NCBI GenBank assembly: GCA_910584745.1
Contig: CAJUDG010000003.1
Location: 214,397-278,396, forward strand
Reading direction: 5' to 3'
DNA length: 64,000 bases
From: an uncultured Eubacteriales bacterium
GTDB lineage: Bacteria; Bacillota; Clostridia; Oscillospirales; Acutalibacteraceae
The position numbers were made by a program, and so were the translations under genes. The notes under the pieces were generated by a model that was not told the DNA's origin, ran no database searches, and saw only the letters and a list, made by a program, of their open reading frames with translations. This document shows, piece by piece, positions 33,254-41,937 of the stretch. Positions within the stretch are counted from its first letter, which is position 1, and every line of letters begins with the position of its first letter.

Positions 33254-33636
33254 TGTTTATCATCCCTTTTGCTATTATTGTTCTGATAGGCATACCCAAA
33301 ATGTATGGGCGGCGCGGTGACTGACAGGTAGATAAACTCCACCTCGCCGTCATTTCTTAAACCATGGATATCCCCGTCCTCAAAGCGGACCACATCTCCG
33401 GCATTGAACTCCGTCTCGACGCCATTGGCAAGCAGTAGCCTACCCGAACCCCGTAGGGCGTACCATATCTGCTCCGAGCTCTCGTGGGCGTGCCAGGGCT
33501 GGCAGGCTCCTTTTTCCAGATGAACTTCCGTTATAGTGACCCGGGCGCTGGCGGAGTTGTCCGGATTCAGCAGCTGCTTTGATACGACGCCGGGATTGCT
33601 CAGAGAGACAATAGTATCTTTTTGAATAAATTCCAT
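33250..33636 (-). CDS. Small cupin-domain protein
   Basis: A 128-aa single cupin with motif 1 (G-x-x-P-W-H-A-H-E-x-x-E, residues about 47-58: GACQPWHAHESSEQ) and motif 2 (G-D-V-V-R-F-E-D-G-D-I-H-G-L-R-N). The histidines and glutamate would bind a metal. ATG 33636 has GAGGGG eight bases upstream; a GTG three codons earlier lacks spacing. It sits between prmA and the double GNAT gene with overlapping ends. Function is unknown: metal-dependent sugar or small-molecule binding is typical. Confidence 0.85.
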   Translation of the reverse strand: MEFIQKDTIVSLSNPGVVSKQLLNPDNSASARVTITEVHLEKGACQPWHAHESSEQIWYALRGSGRLLLANGVETEFNAGDVVRFEDGDIHGLRNDGEVEFIYLSVTAPPIHFGYAYQNNNSKRDDKQ

Positions 33637-33641
33637 ACTGT

Positions 33642-34571
33642 TCACCCCTCATTCAGTTTCAGTGCCATAGCTACCCAGCCGCGCTCCGACTTTCGCCGTA
33701 GGACGGTAAACCTGCCGTCCAGCGCATCCAGCACGTCCTGCTCTCTGGTGTCGATAATGCCGCTGATGATATACACTCCATTTTGAGCGAGGAACTCCGG
33801 CACGGAGCGGCTCAGATCGATTACGATATCGGCCACGATGTTCGCGGCTATCATCTGGTACTTCCCGGACACCTTGTCCGCAAGATTGCCGCAGATGCCG
33901 GTAAACCTTCCCTCTACGCCGTTGAGCCTGGCGTTTTCGGCGGCGGTCTTCACTGCAAGAGGGTCGATGTCGACCCCCACCGCAGACTCCGCCCCCAGCA
34001 GCAGCGCCGCAACAGACAGTATGCCGCTGCCGCAGCCAACATCAAGGAAATCTGCTCCGGGGGTAAGGTATTCCTCGATAAGCTCCATGCACAGCCGAGT
34101 GGTCTCGTGGGTCCCAGTTCCAAAGGCAAGGCCGGGCTCCAGATTCAGCACGGCACGGCCCATACTGTCAAAATCCTCCTCCCAGATGGGGCGGATGAGA
34201 AGCTTGCTGCCTACCGGCATGGGCTTGAAATACTTCTTCCAGTTGTTGAGCCAGTCGTCCATGGCACAGGAGGCCTGGTCGATGCTGTACTCGACGCCGC
34301 AGGCCTCCAGGCGCTCCTCCAGGAAGGAGACGGCCTCGGAGGGGTTGTCCTCCGGGCTGATATATATGTGTATGACGGCCTTGGTGCGGTCCTTGGCCAG
34401 CAGCTCCTCGTCTATCAGGTCAATATGGGCAATTTCCATGGCGGCTTCTTCTAAATCGGAGTAATCCTCAATATAGATACCATGAGGCACTGTCATATTG
34501 GCGATGTCTCCGGCAAGATCCGACTTTGCCGACGGCACGGTTATTTTTATCTCGGTCCAGTTATCGCTCAT
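33642..34571 (-). CDS. prmA: Ribosomal protein L11 methyltransferase
   Basis: Trimethylates ribosomal protein L11 using S-adenosylmethionine. The 309-aa protein has the N-terminal L11-binding domain (WTEIKITV... WLNNWKKYFKPMPVG) and the Rossmann methyltransferase domain with FGTGTHETT, motif I FLDVGCGSGILS and the ANIVADIV catalytic loop. The length is standard. In many Clostridia prmA lies near dnaJ; here dnaJ is about 5 kb away on the other strand. It is the first gene of a minus-strand operon with the cupin and GNAT genes. Confidence 0.94.
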   Translation of the reverse strand: MSDNWTEIKITVPSAKSDLAGDIANMTVPHGIYIEDYSDLEEAAMEIAHIDLIDEELLAKDRTKAVIHIYISPEDNPSEAVSFLEERLEACGVEYSIDQASCAMDDWLNNWKKYFKPMPVGSKLLIRPIWEEDFDSMGRAVLNLEPGLAFGTGTHETTRLCMELIEEYLTPGADFLDVGCGSGILSVAALLLGAESAVGVDIDPLAVKTAAENARLNGVEGRFTGICGNLADKVSGKYQMIAANIVADIVIDLSRSVPEFLAQNGVYIISGIIDTREQDVLDALDGRFTVLRRKSERGWVAMALKLNEG

Positions 34572-34617
34572 AGGTCACACTCTTTTCTTATTATATTTTC
34601 ACATTAACTTGATAGCC

Positions 34618-34646
34618 ATTTTATACCCCACATATTTTTTTGTCAA
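34618..34646 (-). promoter_or_regulatory. Promoter of the prmA operon
   Basis: Minus-strand TTGACA (34641-34646), 17 bp, TAAAAT (34618-34623), about 46 bp before the prmA ATG. Confidence 0.78.
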
Positions 34647-34707
34647 TCTTTTTCTAAAATCTTTCTGAAATACTTACCGTTTACATCGTCTGGAGGGAGG
34701 CCGTCCC

Positions 34708-36240
34708 ATGACAAAGAAAAAATTTTTTCTCCAGGGAGCCCTGCTTACCCTTGTGTCCATGTTCCTGCGAGTCACAAATATGGGATACCGCTCCTATCTT
34801 TCCCAGCAGATAGGTTCGGAGGGCATGGGGCTCTATCAGCTCATATTCTCCATATTCATGCTAACGGTCACACTATCGACCTCCGGAATAAGTCTGGCTG
34901 TGACAAGAATGGTGACCGCCGCGCTGGCAAAGGGCAGAGGGGAGACGGTACGCTCCGTTGTAGCCAAGTGCTTTGGGTTCTGCCTGACCATCAGCATCTG
35001 TATAGCGCTTACCCTGTTTTTGACCGCGGACTTTGCGGCGGGGTTATTTCTTGGAGACCTGGCTGCCGCTCCATGTCTTAGAATACTTGGGGTTGGACTG
35101 CCATTTATGTCCATGTGTACTTGTATGAAGGGCTATTTCCTGGCAGTGGACGAATCACTTTCAACCGCGGTTTCAGATGCTCTGGAGCAGATACTGACCA
35201 TTGGCGCTACTGTGTTTTTGTTTTGGAAATTTGTTCCGCAGAGTATAGAGGCCGCATGTTTAGCTGCCATGGCCGCCTCCACCTTGGGCGAAATGGTTTC
35301 TTTCGCGGCAAGCTGGTGCGCATATAGAAGGAGCATCCACAGGCACACTCCCAAAAGAAGGGAAAAGAGCACCGGCATCCTGCGGGGGCTTGGCCATATT
35401 GCGCTGCCCTGCACCCTCAGTTCCGCCGCAAAGAGCCTGCTGAACACCGGGGAGAACCTGCTGATACCCAGGGAGCTGCAAAAGTATGGCCTTGGCTACT
35501 CGGCATCCCTGTCTCAGTATGGTCTCTTACAGGGTATGGCAATGCCCATGCTGTATTTTCCTTCGTCGTTCCTGACCTCTTTTGCCTCGCTGCTGATACC
35601 CAAGATCGCAAAGGAGCGAGAACTGAGCCATAAGAACGCGGTGGCATATATATCGGGCCGTGCCATACAGTCTGCGCTGGCCTTCGGACTGTTTTTTGCT
35701 GCGGTTTTCATAGCATTTGGCGACAGCTGGGGCCAAGCCTTTTACAAAAGTGACAGCGCCGGCCAGTACCTTCGGGTGCTGGCGCCTCTAGTGCCGCTTA
35801 CATATCTGGACGTAGTGGTCGACAATCTTCTCAAAGGCCTTGATGAGCAATTTAATTCTATGAAGTATAACTTCACGGATTCGCTTATCCGAGTGATATT
35901 GGTCCTGTGCTTTTTGCGCTTCTTTGGGATGGAGAGCTATGTATTCATATTGTTCTTCAGCACGATCTTTAACGCATCCATGAGCCTGCACCGATTGATG
36001 AAGGTGAGTCATCTGCACATTTCAGTGGTGCACCATATCCTGCTGCCAATGTCCTGCGCTGTTTTGGCAGTGGGGCTGAGCCGGCTGCTATTAAGGAACG
36101 TGGTAATACACAGTGGATTCATACTGGTCTTTATACAGACAGCAATATCCGGGGTGATGTTTTTCTCAGGCTATCTGGGCATGAGAAGATGGACGGCACA
36201 GGGGAAAAGGGGAAGATCAGTGTTGCAAACGGAAAAATAA
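34708..36240 (+). CDS. SpoVB/MurJ-like oligosaccharide flippase family membrane protein
   Basis: A 510-aa, about 14-helix MOP-superfamily protein. The start (KKFFLQGALLTLVSMFLRVTNMGYRSYLSQQIGSEGMGLYQLIFSIFML) closely follows stage V sporulation protein B of Clostridia, a lipid-linked precursor flippase for spore cortex. RBS GGAGGGAGG precedes the ATG. It is single, followed by a terminator, and divergent from prmA. Alternatives within the family are other polysaccharide flippases; the sporulation assignment is from family likeness only. Confidence 0.85.
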   Translation: MTKKKFFLQGALLTLVSMFLRVTNMGYRSYLSQQIGSEGMGLYQLIFSIFMLTVTLSTSGISLAVTRMVTAALAKGRGETVRSVVAKCFGFCLTISICIALTLFLTADFAAGLFLGDLAAAPCLRILGVGLPFMSMCTCMKGYFLAVDESLSTAVSDALEQILTIGATVFLFWKFVPQSIEAACLAAMAASTLGEMVSFAASWCAYRRSIHRHTPKRREKSTGILRGLGHIALPCTLSSAAKSLLNTGENLLIPRELQKYGLGYSASLSQYGLLQGMAMPMLYFPSSFLTSFASLLIPKIAKERELSHKNAVAYISGRAIQSALAFGLFFAAVFIAFGDSWGQAFYKSDSAGQYLRVLAPLVPLTYLDVVVDNLLKGLDEQFNSMKYNFTDSLIRVILVLCFLRFFGMESYVFILFFSTIFNASMSLHRLMKVSHLHISVVHHILLPMSCAVLAVGLSRLLLRNVVIHSGFILVFIQTAISGVMFFSGYLGMRRWTAQGKRGRSVLQTEK

Positions 36241-36245
36241 GCGCC

Positions 36246-36294
36246 GCGCCGCAGAAGGGAATCAGGTAATCTCCCGTTCTGCGGCGCATCTTTT
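36246..36294 (+). terminator. Terminator after the SpoVB-like gene
   Basis: GCGCCGCAGAA pairs with TTCTGCGGCGC, extended inward by GGGA/TCCC, followed by ATCTTTT. Confidence 0.85.
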
Positions 36295-36334
36295 AAAATG
36301 CCGGTAATTCATAAACAATTTACAAATTACTGTC

Positions 36335-36363
36335 TTGACTTTTTCTGACCATCGTGGTACATT
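36335..36363 (+). promoter_or_regulatory. Promoter of the heat-shock operon
   Basis: TTGACT (36335-36340), 17 bp, TACATT (36358-36363); the CIRCE element begins 12 bases after the -10. Confidence 0.7.
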
Positions 36364-36374
36364 ATAGATATAGT

Positions 36375-36401
36375 TTAGCACTCGGCTATAAGGAGTGCTA
36401 A
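36375..36401. promoter_or_regulatory. CIRCE operator (HrcA binding site)
   Basis: TTAGCACTC - nine bases - GAGTGCTAA is an exact match to the CIRCE consensus. It lies at the expected transcription start of hrcA, so HrcA would repress its own operon until heat shock. Confidence 0.97.
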
Positions 36402-36449
36402 ATCAAGTGCGAGAATAGAATGAGGCCCGTCAGAAAGGAGGGCTGTCAA

Positions 36450-37472
36450 ATGGAGCTTACCCTGCGCAAGGAGAAGGTACTGAGCTCGGTGGTCACAGGG
36501 TTTGTCCGAAGCGGCGAGCCTGTGGGCAGTAAGGCCATCGCTGAGGAGATAGGCGTTTCCTCGGCCACTGTGCGTAATGAGATGTCCGGCCTGACTGAAA
36601 TGGGGCTTTTGGAACAGCCCCACACCTCGGCGGGACGGGTGCCTTCCCAGAGGGGATATCGGGAATTTGTGGACCGGCTGATGGAGGTCCCCAAGCTGGC
36701 GCCGGGAGAAAAGCGGATGATCGACGCAAAGCTGGCCCCAGCGCTGTACGACACTGAGCTGCTGCTGCGCACCGTTGAGCTGGTGGCATCTACCAGCAGA
36801 TGCGCTGCGGCGGCCACTACCCCGGGAGGGGCCGGAACCAGGGTAAGGGCCATTCAGATGGTACAGACCGGCCGGCACACGGCCATGCTTCTTATGATGA
36901 GTTCGACCGGGACCATGAAGAACCGGGTATTCCGTTGTGATTATGAGCTGACTACGGATATTCTCCGTATATTTTTCCGGGTTTTCAATGAGAAGGTGAT
37001 TGGTAAAAGGGTGTCTGATATAACTCCGGCGCTTTTACAGAGTCTGGGAGCCGCTCTTGGAGAGATGTATGCCCTGGCAGGCGCGCCGTTGCGGGCATTA
37101 TTGGAAGTTGCTCATGATACTGCGCGTACCGAGACACTTCTTGGAGGGCAGATGAACCTGCTTTCTTATCCGGAGTTCGGCCTAGGGGAAACCAGGAAAA
37201 TTTTGAACCTTATGGAGAACAGAACAGAGTTTTCAATGCTGCTGCGGCAGAAGCCTGGCAGAGTGACGACGCTGATAGGCCGAGAGTGCGGACAGCCGGA
37301 GCTTGACAATGCGTCTATGATGGTATCGCGCTACGCTATCGGCGGCCAGGACGCTGGATCTGTCGCAGTGATAGGTCCTGTGAGGATGGATTATCCCCGG
37401 CTCACCGCCATGTTGGAATATATTTCAGAGATACTCAGCGGCCAGCTCACACGACTGGCCGGGGAAAACTAA
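36450..37472 (+). CDS. hrcA: Heat-inducible transcription repressor HrcA
   Basis: Represses class I heat-shock genes by binding CIRCE. The 340-aa protein has the N-terminal winged helix (LTLRKEKVLSSVVTGFVRSGEPVGSKAIAEEIGVSSATVRNEMSGLTEMGLLEQPHTSAGRVPS split over residues 1-65), a GAF-like middle and a C-terminal dimerisation part. The start at 36450 has AAAGGAGGG upstream; the frame is open 10 codons earlier. It leads hrcA-grpE-dnaK-dnaJ behind a perfect CIRCE. Confidence 0.95.
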   Translation: MELTLRKEKVLSSVVTGFVRSGEPVGSKAIAEEIGVSSATVRNEMSGLTEMGLLEQPHTSAGRVPSQRGYREFVDRLMEVPKLAPGEKRMIDAKLAPALYDTELLLRTVELVASTSRCAAAATTPGGAGTRVRAIQMVQTGRHTAMLLMMSSTGTMKNRVFRCDYELTTDILRIFFRVFNEKVIGKRVSDITPALLQSLGAALGEMYALAGAPLRALLEVAHDTARTETLLGGQMNLLSYPEFGLGETRKILNLMENRTEFSMLLRQKPGRVTTLIGRECGQPELDNASMMVSRYAIGGQDAGSVAVIGPVRMDYPRLTAMLEYISEILSGQLTRLAGEN

Positions 37473-37516
37473 AAAACTATATAAAAAATTATACATCCGG
37501 AAAGGAGCTGCACAAC

Positions 37517-38026
37517 ATGAAGGATAAGGATGAAAAGAAGCCAGCTCAGGCTCCGCCTGAGACCGAGGAGACCGCCCCGCTGGAGGATGAGCTTCTGAAG
37601 TTGCGCCAGGAGCTGGACGAGCATAAACAGCAATATCTGCGTGTATTGGCAGAGTATGATAACTTCCGCAAGCGCACGGCAAACGAGAAAAGCGCCATCT
37701 ATAATAATGCGGTCTCCGACACAGTCCAGGCCATACTTCCAATAGCGGACAATATCGGGCTGGCGCTGGACCAGGAGAACGCCTCCGCCGAAGATATGCA
37801 CAAGGGCGTTGAGATGATACAGACCCAGATAAACGCGGCCTTTGAGAAGCTGGGGATCACTTCAGTGGGTAAAATCGGGGAAATATTTGACCCCAATCTG
37901 TGCAACGCTATCGCCCATATCGAAGACGAGAGCCTTGGGGAAAATGTTATTTCCCTGGTGTATCAAAAGGGCTATATGCTGGGCGACCGGGTCGTTCGCC
38001 ATGCTGTGGTACAGGTAGCGAACTAA
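37517..38026 (+). CDS. grpE: Nucleotide exchange factor GrpE
   Basis: Releases ADP from DnaK. The 169-aa protein has an acidic/Pro-rich N-terminus, a long coiled coil (about residues 25-75; LKLRQELDEHKQQYLRVLAEYDNFRKRT) and the C-terminal beta domain ending GYMLGDRVVRHAVVQVAN. RBS AAAGGAG lies nine bases before the ATG. It is the second gene of the CIRCE operon. Confidence 0.95.
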   Translation: MKDKDEKKPAQAPPETEETAPLEDELLKLRQELDEHKQQYLRVLAEYDNFRKRTANEKSAIYNNAVSDTVQAILPIADNIGLALDQENASAEDMHKGVEMIQTQINAAFEKLGITSVGKIGEIFDPNLCNAIAHIEDESLGENVISLVYQKGYMLGDRVVRHAVVQVAN

Positions 38027-38080
38027 GACGATGAGCAAGATATAAATATATGAAAATATTATAAAGAGAGGTAATTTACT

Positions 38081-39916
38081 ATGGCAAAGACAATCGGCAT
38101 TGATCTGGGTACTACAAACTCTTGTGTTGCGGTCATCGAGGGCGGCGAGCCCGTAGTTATCGCCAACGCAGAGGGCGCCCGTACCACGCCCTCCGTGGTA
38201 GCGTTCAGCAAGACCGGTGAACGCATGGTGGGACAGGTGGCAAAGCGCCAAGCCATTACCAATCCGGATCGGACCATCTCCTCTATCAAGCGCGAGATGG
38301 GCACGGCATATAAGGTAAGTATCGACGGCAAGAATTATACTCCCCAGGAGATAAGCGCTATGGTCCTTCAGAAGCTGAAGGCCGATGCAGAGGCCTATCT
38401 GGGTGAGACAGTCACCAGCGCCGTGATAACCGTGCCCGCATACTTTACCGACGCCCAGCGCCAAGCCACAAAGGATGCCGGCAAGATAGCCGGGCTTGAG
38501 GTAAAGCGCATAATAAACGAGCCCACCGCCGCAGCCCTGTCCTACGGCGTGGATAAGGACAACGACCAGAAGATCATGGTCTATGACCTGGGCGGCGGCA
38601 CTTTCGATGTGTCCATCATCGAGATGGGCGACGGTGTGCAGGAGGTCCTTGCCACAGCCGGCAACAACCGTCTGGGCGGCGACGACTTTGACCAGCGCAT
38701 CATCAACTGGCTGGTAGACAGTTTTAAGGTAGAGCAGGGCGTTGACCTGACCGTTGACAAGATGGCCATGCAGCGTATTAAAGAGGCCGCCGAGAAGGCT
38801 AAGATCGACCTGTCCGGCGTGACGACCTCAACTATCAGCCTGCCATATATCACCGCCGATGCCACTGGTCCCAAGCACCTGGAGATGACCCTGACAAGGG
38901 CCAAGTTCAATGAACTGACCTCCGATCTGGTGGAGAAGACCATGGGCCCCGTGCGTCAGGCCTTACAGGACAGCGGCCTGTCCATCAGCGATATCAGCAA
39001 GGTACTGCTGGTGGGCGGCTCCTCACGTATCCCCGCCGTCCAGGAGGCTGTGAAGAACTTTATCGGCAAGGACCCCTTCAAGGGCATTAACCCTGACGAG
39101 TGCGTGGCTATCGGCGCGGCCATCCAGGCCGGCGTGCTGGGCGGCGAGGTCCAGGGCCTGCTGCTGCTGGATGTTACCCCCCTGTCCTTGGGCGTTGAGA
39201 CCATGGGCGGCGTTATGACGAAAATAATCGACCGGAACACCACCATCCCCACTAAGAAGAGCCAGATATTCTCCACTGCCGCCGACGGCCAGACCCAGGT
39301 TGAGGTGAACGTCCTTCAGGGTGAGCGTGAGTTTGCCAGGGATAATAAGCAGCTGGGCCTCTTCAAGCTGGACGGTATCGCCCCAGCTCCCCGTGGCATA
39401 CCTCAGATCGAGGTCACCTTTGACATCGACGCTAACGGTATCGTAAATGTCTCTGCCAAGGATTTAGGCACAGGCAAGGAGCAGCATATCACTATCAGCT
39501 CCAGCTCCAACATGAGCAAGGAGGATATTGACGCGGCGGTAAAGGCTGCTGAGCAGTTTGCCGAGGAGGATAAGAAGCGCAGGGAAGAGGTGGACACCAA
39601 GAACAACGCTGAGAGCATGTGCTATTCTGCCGAGAAACTTATTTCTGATAGCGGCGACAAGTTGGGCGAGACTGATAAAAACGAGATAAACGCAAAAGTG
39701 GCCGCCCTGCGTGACAGCATAAACAGCGGCACCATTGACACCATCAAGTCCAATATGGAGGACCTGCAGAAGGCTCTCTACTCTGTCAGTGAGAAGCTCT
39801 ACCAGCAAGCTGCTCCCCAGGGCGACCCCAACGCCCAGGGCCCTGCTGACCCCAACGGCGGCAATCCCGGCGGCGACGGCAATGTGTACGATGCGGATTT
39901 TAAGGATGTGAACTAA
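38081..39916 (+). CDS. dnaK: Chaperone DnaK (Hsp70)
   Basis: ATP-dependent chaperone working with DnaJ and GrpE. The 611-aa protein has the ATPase start IGIDLGTTNSCVAV, phosphate 2 motif VYDLGGGTFDVS, adenosine motif VLLVGGSSRIPAVQ, the linker GLLLLDVTPLSLG and substrate domain. The C-terminus is a Gly/Pro/Asn-rich tail (QGDPNAQGPADPNGG). The ATPase lacks the 24-residue insertion of Gram-negative DnaK, as in Bacillota. RBS AGAGAGG is upstream. Confidence 0.97.
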   Translation: MAKTIGIDLGTTNSCVAVIEGGEPVVIANAEGARTTPSVVAFSKTGERMVGQVAKRQAITNPDRTISSIKREMGTAYKVSIDGKNYTPQEISAMVLQKLKADAEAYLGETVTSAVITVPAYFTDAQRQATKDAGKIAGLEVKRIINEPTAAALSYGVDKDNDQKIMVYDLGGGTFDVSIIEMGDGVQEVLATAGNNRLGGDDFDQRIINWLVDSFKVEQGVDLTVDKMAMQRIKEAAEKAKIDLSGVTTSTISLPYITADATGPKHLEMTLTRAKFNELTSDLVEKTMGPVRQALQDSGLSISDISKVLLVGGSSRIPAVQEAVKNFIGKDPFKGINPDECVAIGAAIQAGVLGGEVQGLLLLDVTPLSLGVETMGGVMTKIIDRNTTIPTKKSQIFSTAADGQTQVEVNVLQGEREFARDNKQLGLFKLDGIAPAPRGIPQIEVTFDIDANGIVNVSAKDLGTGKEQHITISSSSNMSKEDIDAAVKAAEQFAEEDKKRREEVDTKNNAESMCYSAEKLISDSGDKLGETDKNEINAKVAALRDSINSGTIDTIKSNMEDLQKALYSVSEKLYQQAAPQGDPNAQGPADPNGGNPGGDGNVYDADFKDVN

Positions 39917-39941
39917 CCGAGGTTTTCAGGAGTTGATTTGA

Positions 39942-41090
39942 GTGGCTGACAAAAGAGACTACTACGAGGTACTTGGCATACAAAAGTCGGCCTCGGACGA
40001 CGATATCAAAAAGGCCTATAGGAAACTGGCGAAGCAGTACCACCCCGATCTGAACCCCGGTGACAAAGGTGCCGAGGCCAAGTTCAAGGAGGTCAACGAG
40101 GCCTATGAGGTACTTTCGGACAGCGACAAGCGGGCCAGGTACGATCAGTTCGGGCACGCCGGAGTGGATCCCAACTTTGGCGGCGGCGCCGGAGGAGGCA
40201 ACCCCTTCCAGGGCGCGGGCTTCGACTTTACGGATATCTTCGACAGCTTTTTCGGCGGCGGATTCGGCGGCAGCTCCCGCCGGGCCAATCCCAATGCGCC
40301 GCGCCAGGGCTCTGATGCCCAGGCCAATCTGGCTATCGATTTTGAGGAAGCCGCCAAGGGCTGTAAGAAAAATGTGGAATACCAGCAGATAGAGACCTGC
40401 GCTGACTGCCACGGTACCGGTGCGGAGGCTGGCACAACGCCAAAGACATGCCCAAACTGCAACGGCACCGGTCAGGTGCGGGTAAGCCAGCGGACCCCTT
40501 TTGGTGTGGTGCAGTCCACCCAGTCCTGCGACCGCTGCCACGGCACAGGCAAGCTCATCGAAAAGGTCTGCCACACCTGCGACGGCAAGGGCCGTGTGCG
40601 CCGCCGGAAGACCATCGAGGTGACGGTGCCTGCCGGTATTGACGACGAACAGGTGCTGAATGTGAGCGGCCACGGCAACGCCGGCATAAACGGCGGACCT
40701 AACGGTGACCTGCACGTGTATATCAACGTGCGGCCCCATCCCATCTATAAACGCCGCGGCAACGACGTCTGGTGTGAAATGCCCATAACCTTTACCCAGG
40801 CGGCACTGGGTGCGGACGTGGAAGTACCTACGCTGGACGGTAAAGTAAGCTATCACGTGCATGAGGGCACTCAGCCCGGCGATGTGTTCCGGCTCAAGGG
40901 TAAGGGCATACAGAGCCTGCGTTCCAGAGCCAGGGGAGACCAATATGTTCAGGTGACGGTTGAGGTGCCCAAGAACCTCAGCAAGCGGCAGAAGGAAATA
41001 CTTGCGGAGCTGGACAGTAATACCGATGAAAAGAATTACCAGAAACGTAAGACTTTCTTCTCTAAGCTGAAGGACCTGTTCGGAGACTAA
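39942..41090 (+). CDS. dnaJ: Chaperone DnaJ (Hsp40), GTG start
   Basis: Class A J-protein of 382 aa. The J domain (residues 4-70) has the HPD motif (YHPDLNPGDKGAE), followed by a Gly/Phe-rich stretch, four zinc repeats (CADCHGTG, CPNCNGTG, CDRCHGTG, CHTCDGKG) and the C-terminal peptide-binding domains. The GTG at 39942 is chosen because AGGAG lies nine bases upstream and MADKRDYYEVLG is the family start. It is the last gene of the CIRCE operon. Confidence 0.96.
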   Translation: MADKRDYYEVLGIQKSASDDDIKKAYRKLAKQYHPDLNPGDKGAEAKFKEVNEAYEVLSDSDKRARYDQFGHAGVDPNFGGGAGGGNPFQGAGFDFTDIFDSFFGGGFGGSSRRANPNAPRQGSDAQANLAIDFEEAAKGCKKNVEYQQIETCADCHGTGAEAGTTPKTCPNCNGTGQVRVSQRTPFGVVQSTQSCDRCHGTGKLIEKVCHTCDGKGRVRRRKTIEVTVPAGIDDEQVLNVSGHGNAGINGGPNGDLHVYINVRPHPIYKRRGNDVWCEMPITFTQAALGADVEVPTLDGKVSYHVHEGTQPGDVFRLKGKGIQSLRSRARGDQYVQVTVEVPKNLSKRQKEILAELDSNTDEKNYQKRKTFFSKLKDLFGD

Positions 41091-41096
41091 GCAGAA

Positions 41097-41132
41097 AAGA
41101 CCCGAGATGCTTTTTACGGTATCTCGGGTCTT
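41097..41132. terminator. Bidirectional terminator after dnaJ
   Basis: AAGACCCGAGAT pairs exactly with ATCTCGGGTCTT around 12 bases; TTACTTTACT follows on plus, and TTTTCTGC follows on minus for the convergent methyltransferase. Confidence 0.82.
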
Positions 41133-41138
41133 ACTTTA

Positions 41139-41912
41139 CTATTTTTGAGCGATAAAGAAAAAGCGTGGGAATCGGAAAATGATTTCTCCGTTCTGCTGTA
41201 CTGGGTACTGCTCCTTTACCTGCCGGAAAACCTCCTGATAGAAATCCTCTCTTGCTTTGTCGGATACAGCGGCATCCAAGTATGGCCGAAGCCCCGTGGA
41301 ACTGTACCAGTCCATAATAGCCTGATGAGAGGGCATACGGTGTAAATATGTTGTCTGCCAGAGGGTGAAATCAGTTGAGATTTCAGATAAAACATCAAAA
41401 TACTGTTCCTGGCTCAGAGTGTGAAACAGCCGCATGTAAGGTATCAGCTCCGACCATGGGCTCTGCGACACGGTAGACTCGATTATTCTATGAATAGGTT
41501 CCTGATAGTTCATGGGTATCTGTACTGCCAGCAGCCCGCCCGGCTTCAAAAGTCCCATAAGCCTGGGGAGAAGAGCAGGGTGGTCTGGCACCCACTGAAG
41601 GCAGGCGTTGGAGAATATGATGTCGAGGTCGTGAGGGAGCTTGTCAATATCTTTGCTGATGTCGCACTGGATGAACTCCAGCTCAGGATTGTCTTTTCTT
41701 GCGGTCTCTACCATATTCTCAGAGTAATCGGCTCCGATGACTTGGGAATTTGGAAACCTAGCCTTCAGCACTGCCGTGCTGTTCCCGGGTCCGCAGCCCA
41801 CATCCAGGGCCTTGGCCGGGGCATCGCACTCCAGGCGCGCCGCAAGGTCTATGGCGGGCTGGGTGCGGTCTTTTTTGAACTTCAAGTATAACTGCGCGTT
41901 CCAGTCTGACAT
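41139..41912 (-). CDS. Trans-aconitate 2-methyltransferase-like protein
   Basis: A 257-aa SAM methyltransferase with the Tam opening (WNAQLYLKFKKDRTQPAIDLAARL), motif I ALDVGCGPGNST and the family block IFSNACLQWVPDH. Tam methylates trans-aconitate, a spontaneous poison of aconitase. Identity is by motif pattern; substrate has not been shown for most Gram-positive relatives. It is single, with AAGGAG before the ATG, and separated from dnaJ by a shared terminator. Confidence 0.87.
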   Translation of the reverse strand: MSDWNAQLYLKFKKDRTQPAIDLAARLECDAPAKALDVGCGPGNSTAVLKARFPNSQVIGADYSENMVETARKDNPELEFIQCDISKDIDKLPHDLDIIFSNACLQWVPDHPALLPRLMGLLKPGGLLAVQIPMNYQEPIHRIIESTVSQSPWSELIPYMRLFHTLSQEQYFDVLSEISTDFTLWQTTYLHRMPSHQAIMDWYSSTGLRPYLDAAVSDKAREDFYQEVFRQVKEQYPVQQNGEIIFRFPRFFFIAQK

Positions 41913-41937
41913 AATAAAAACTCCTTTTTAATATAAT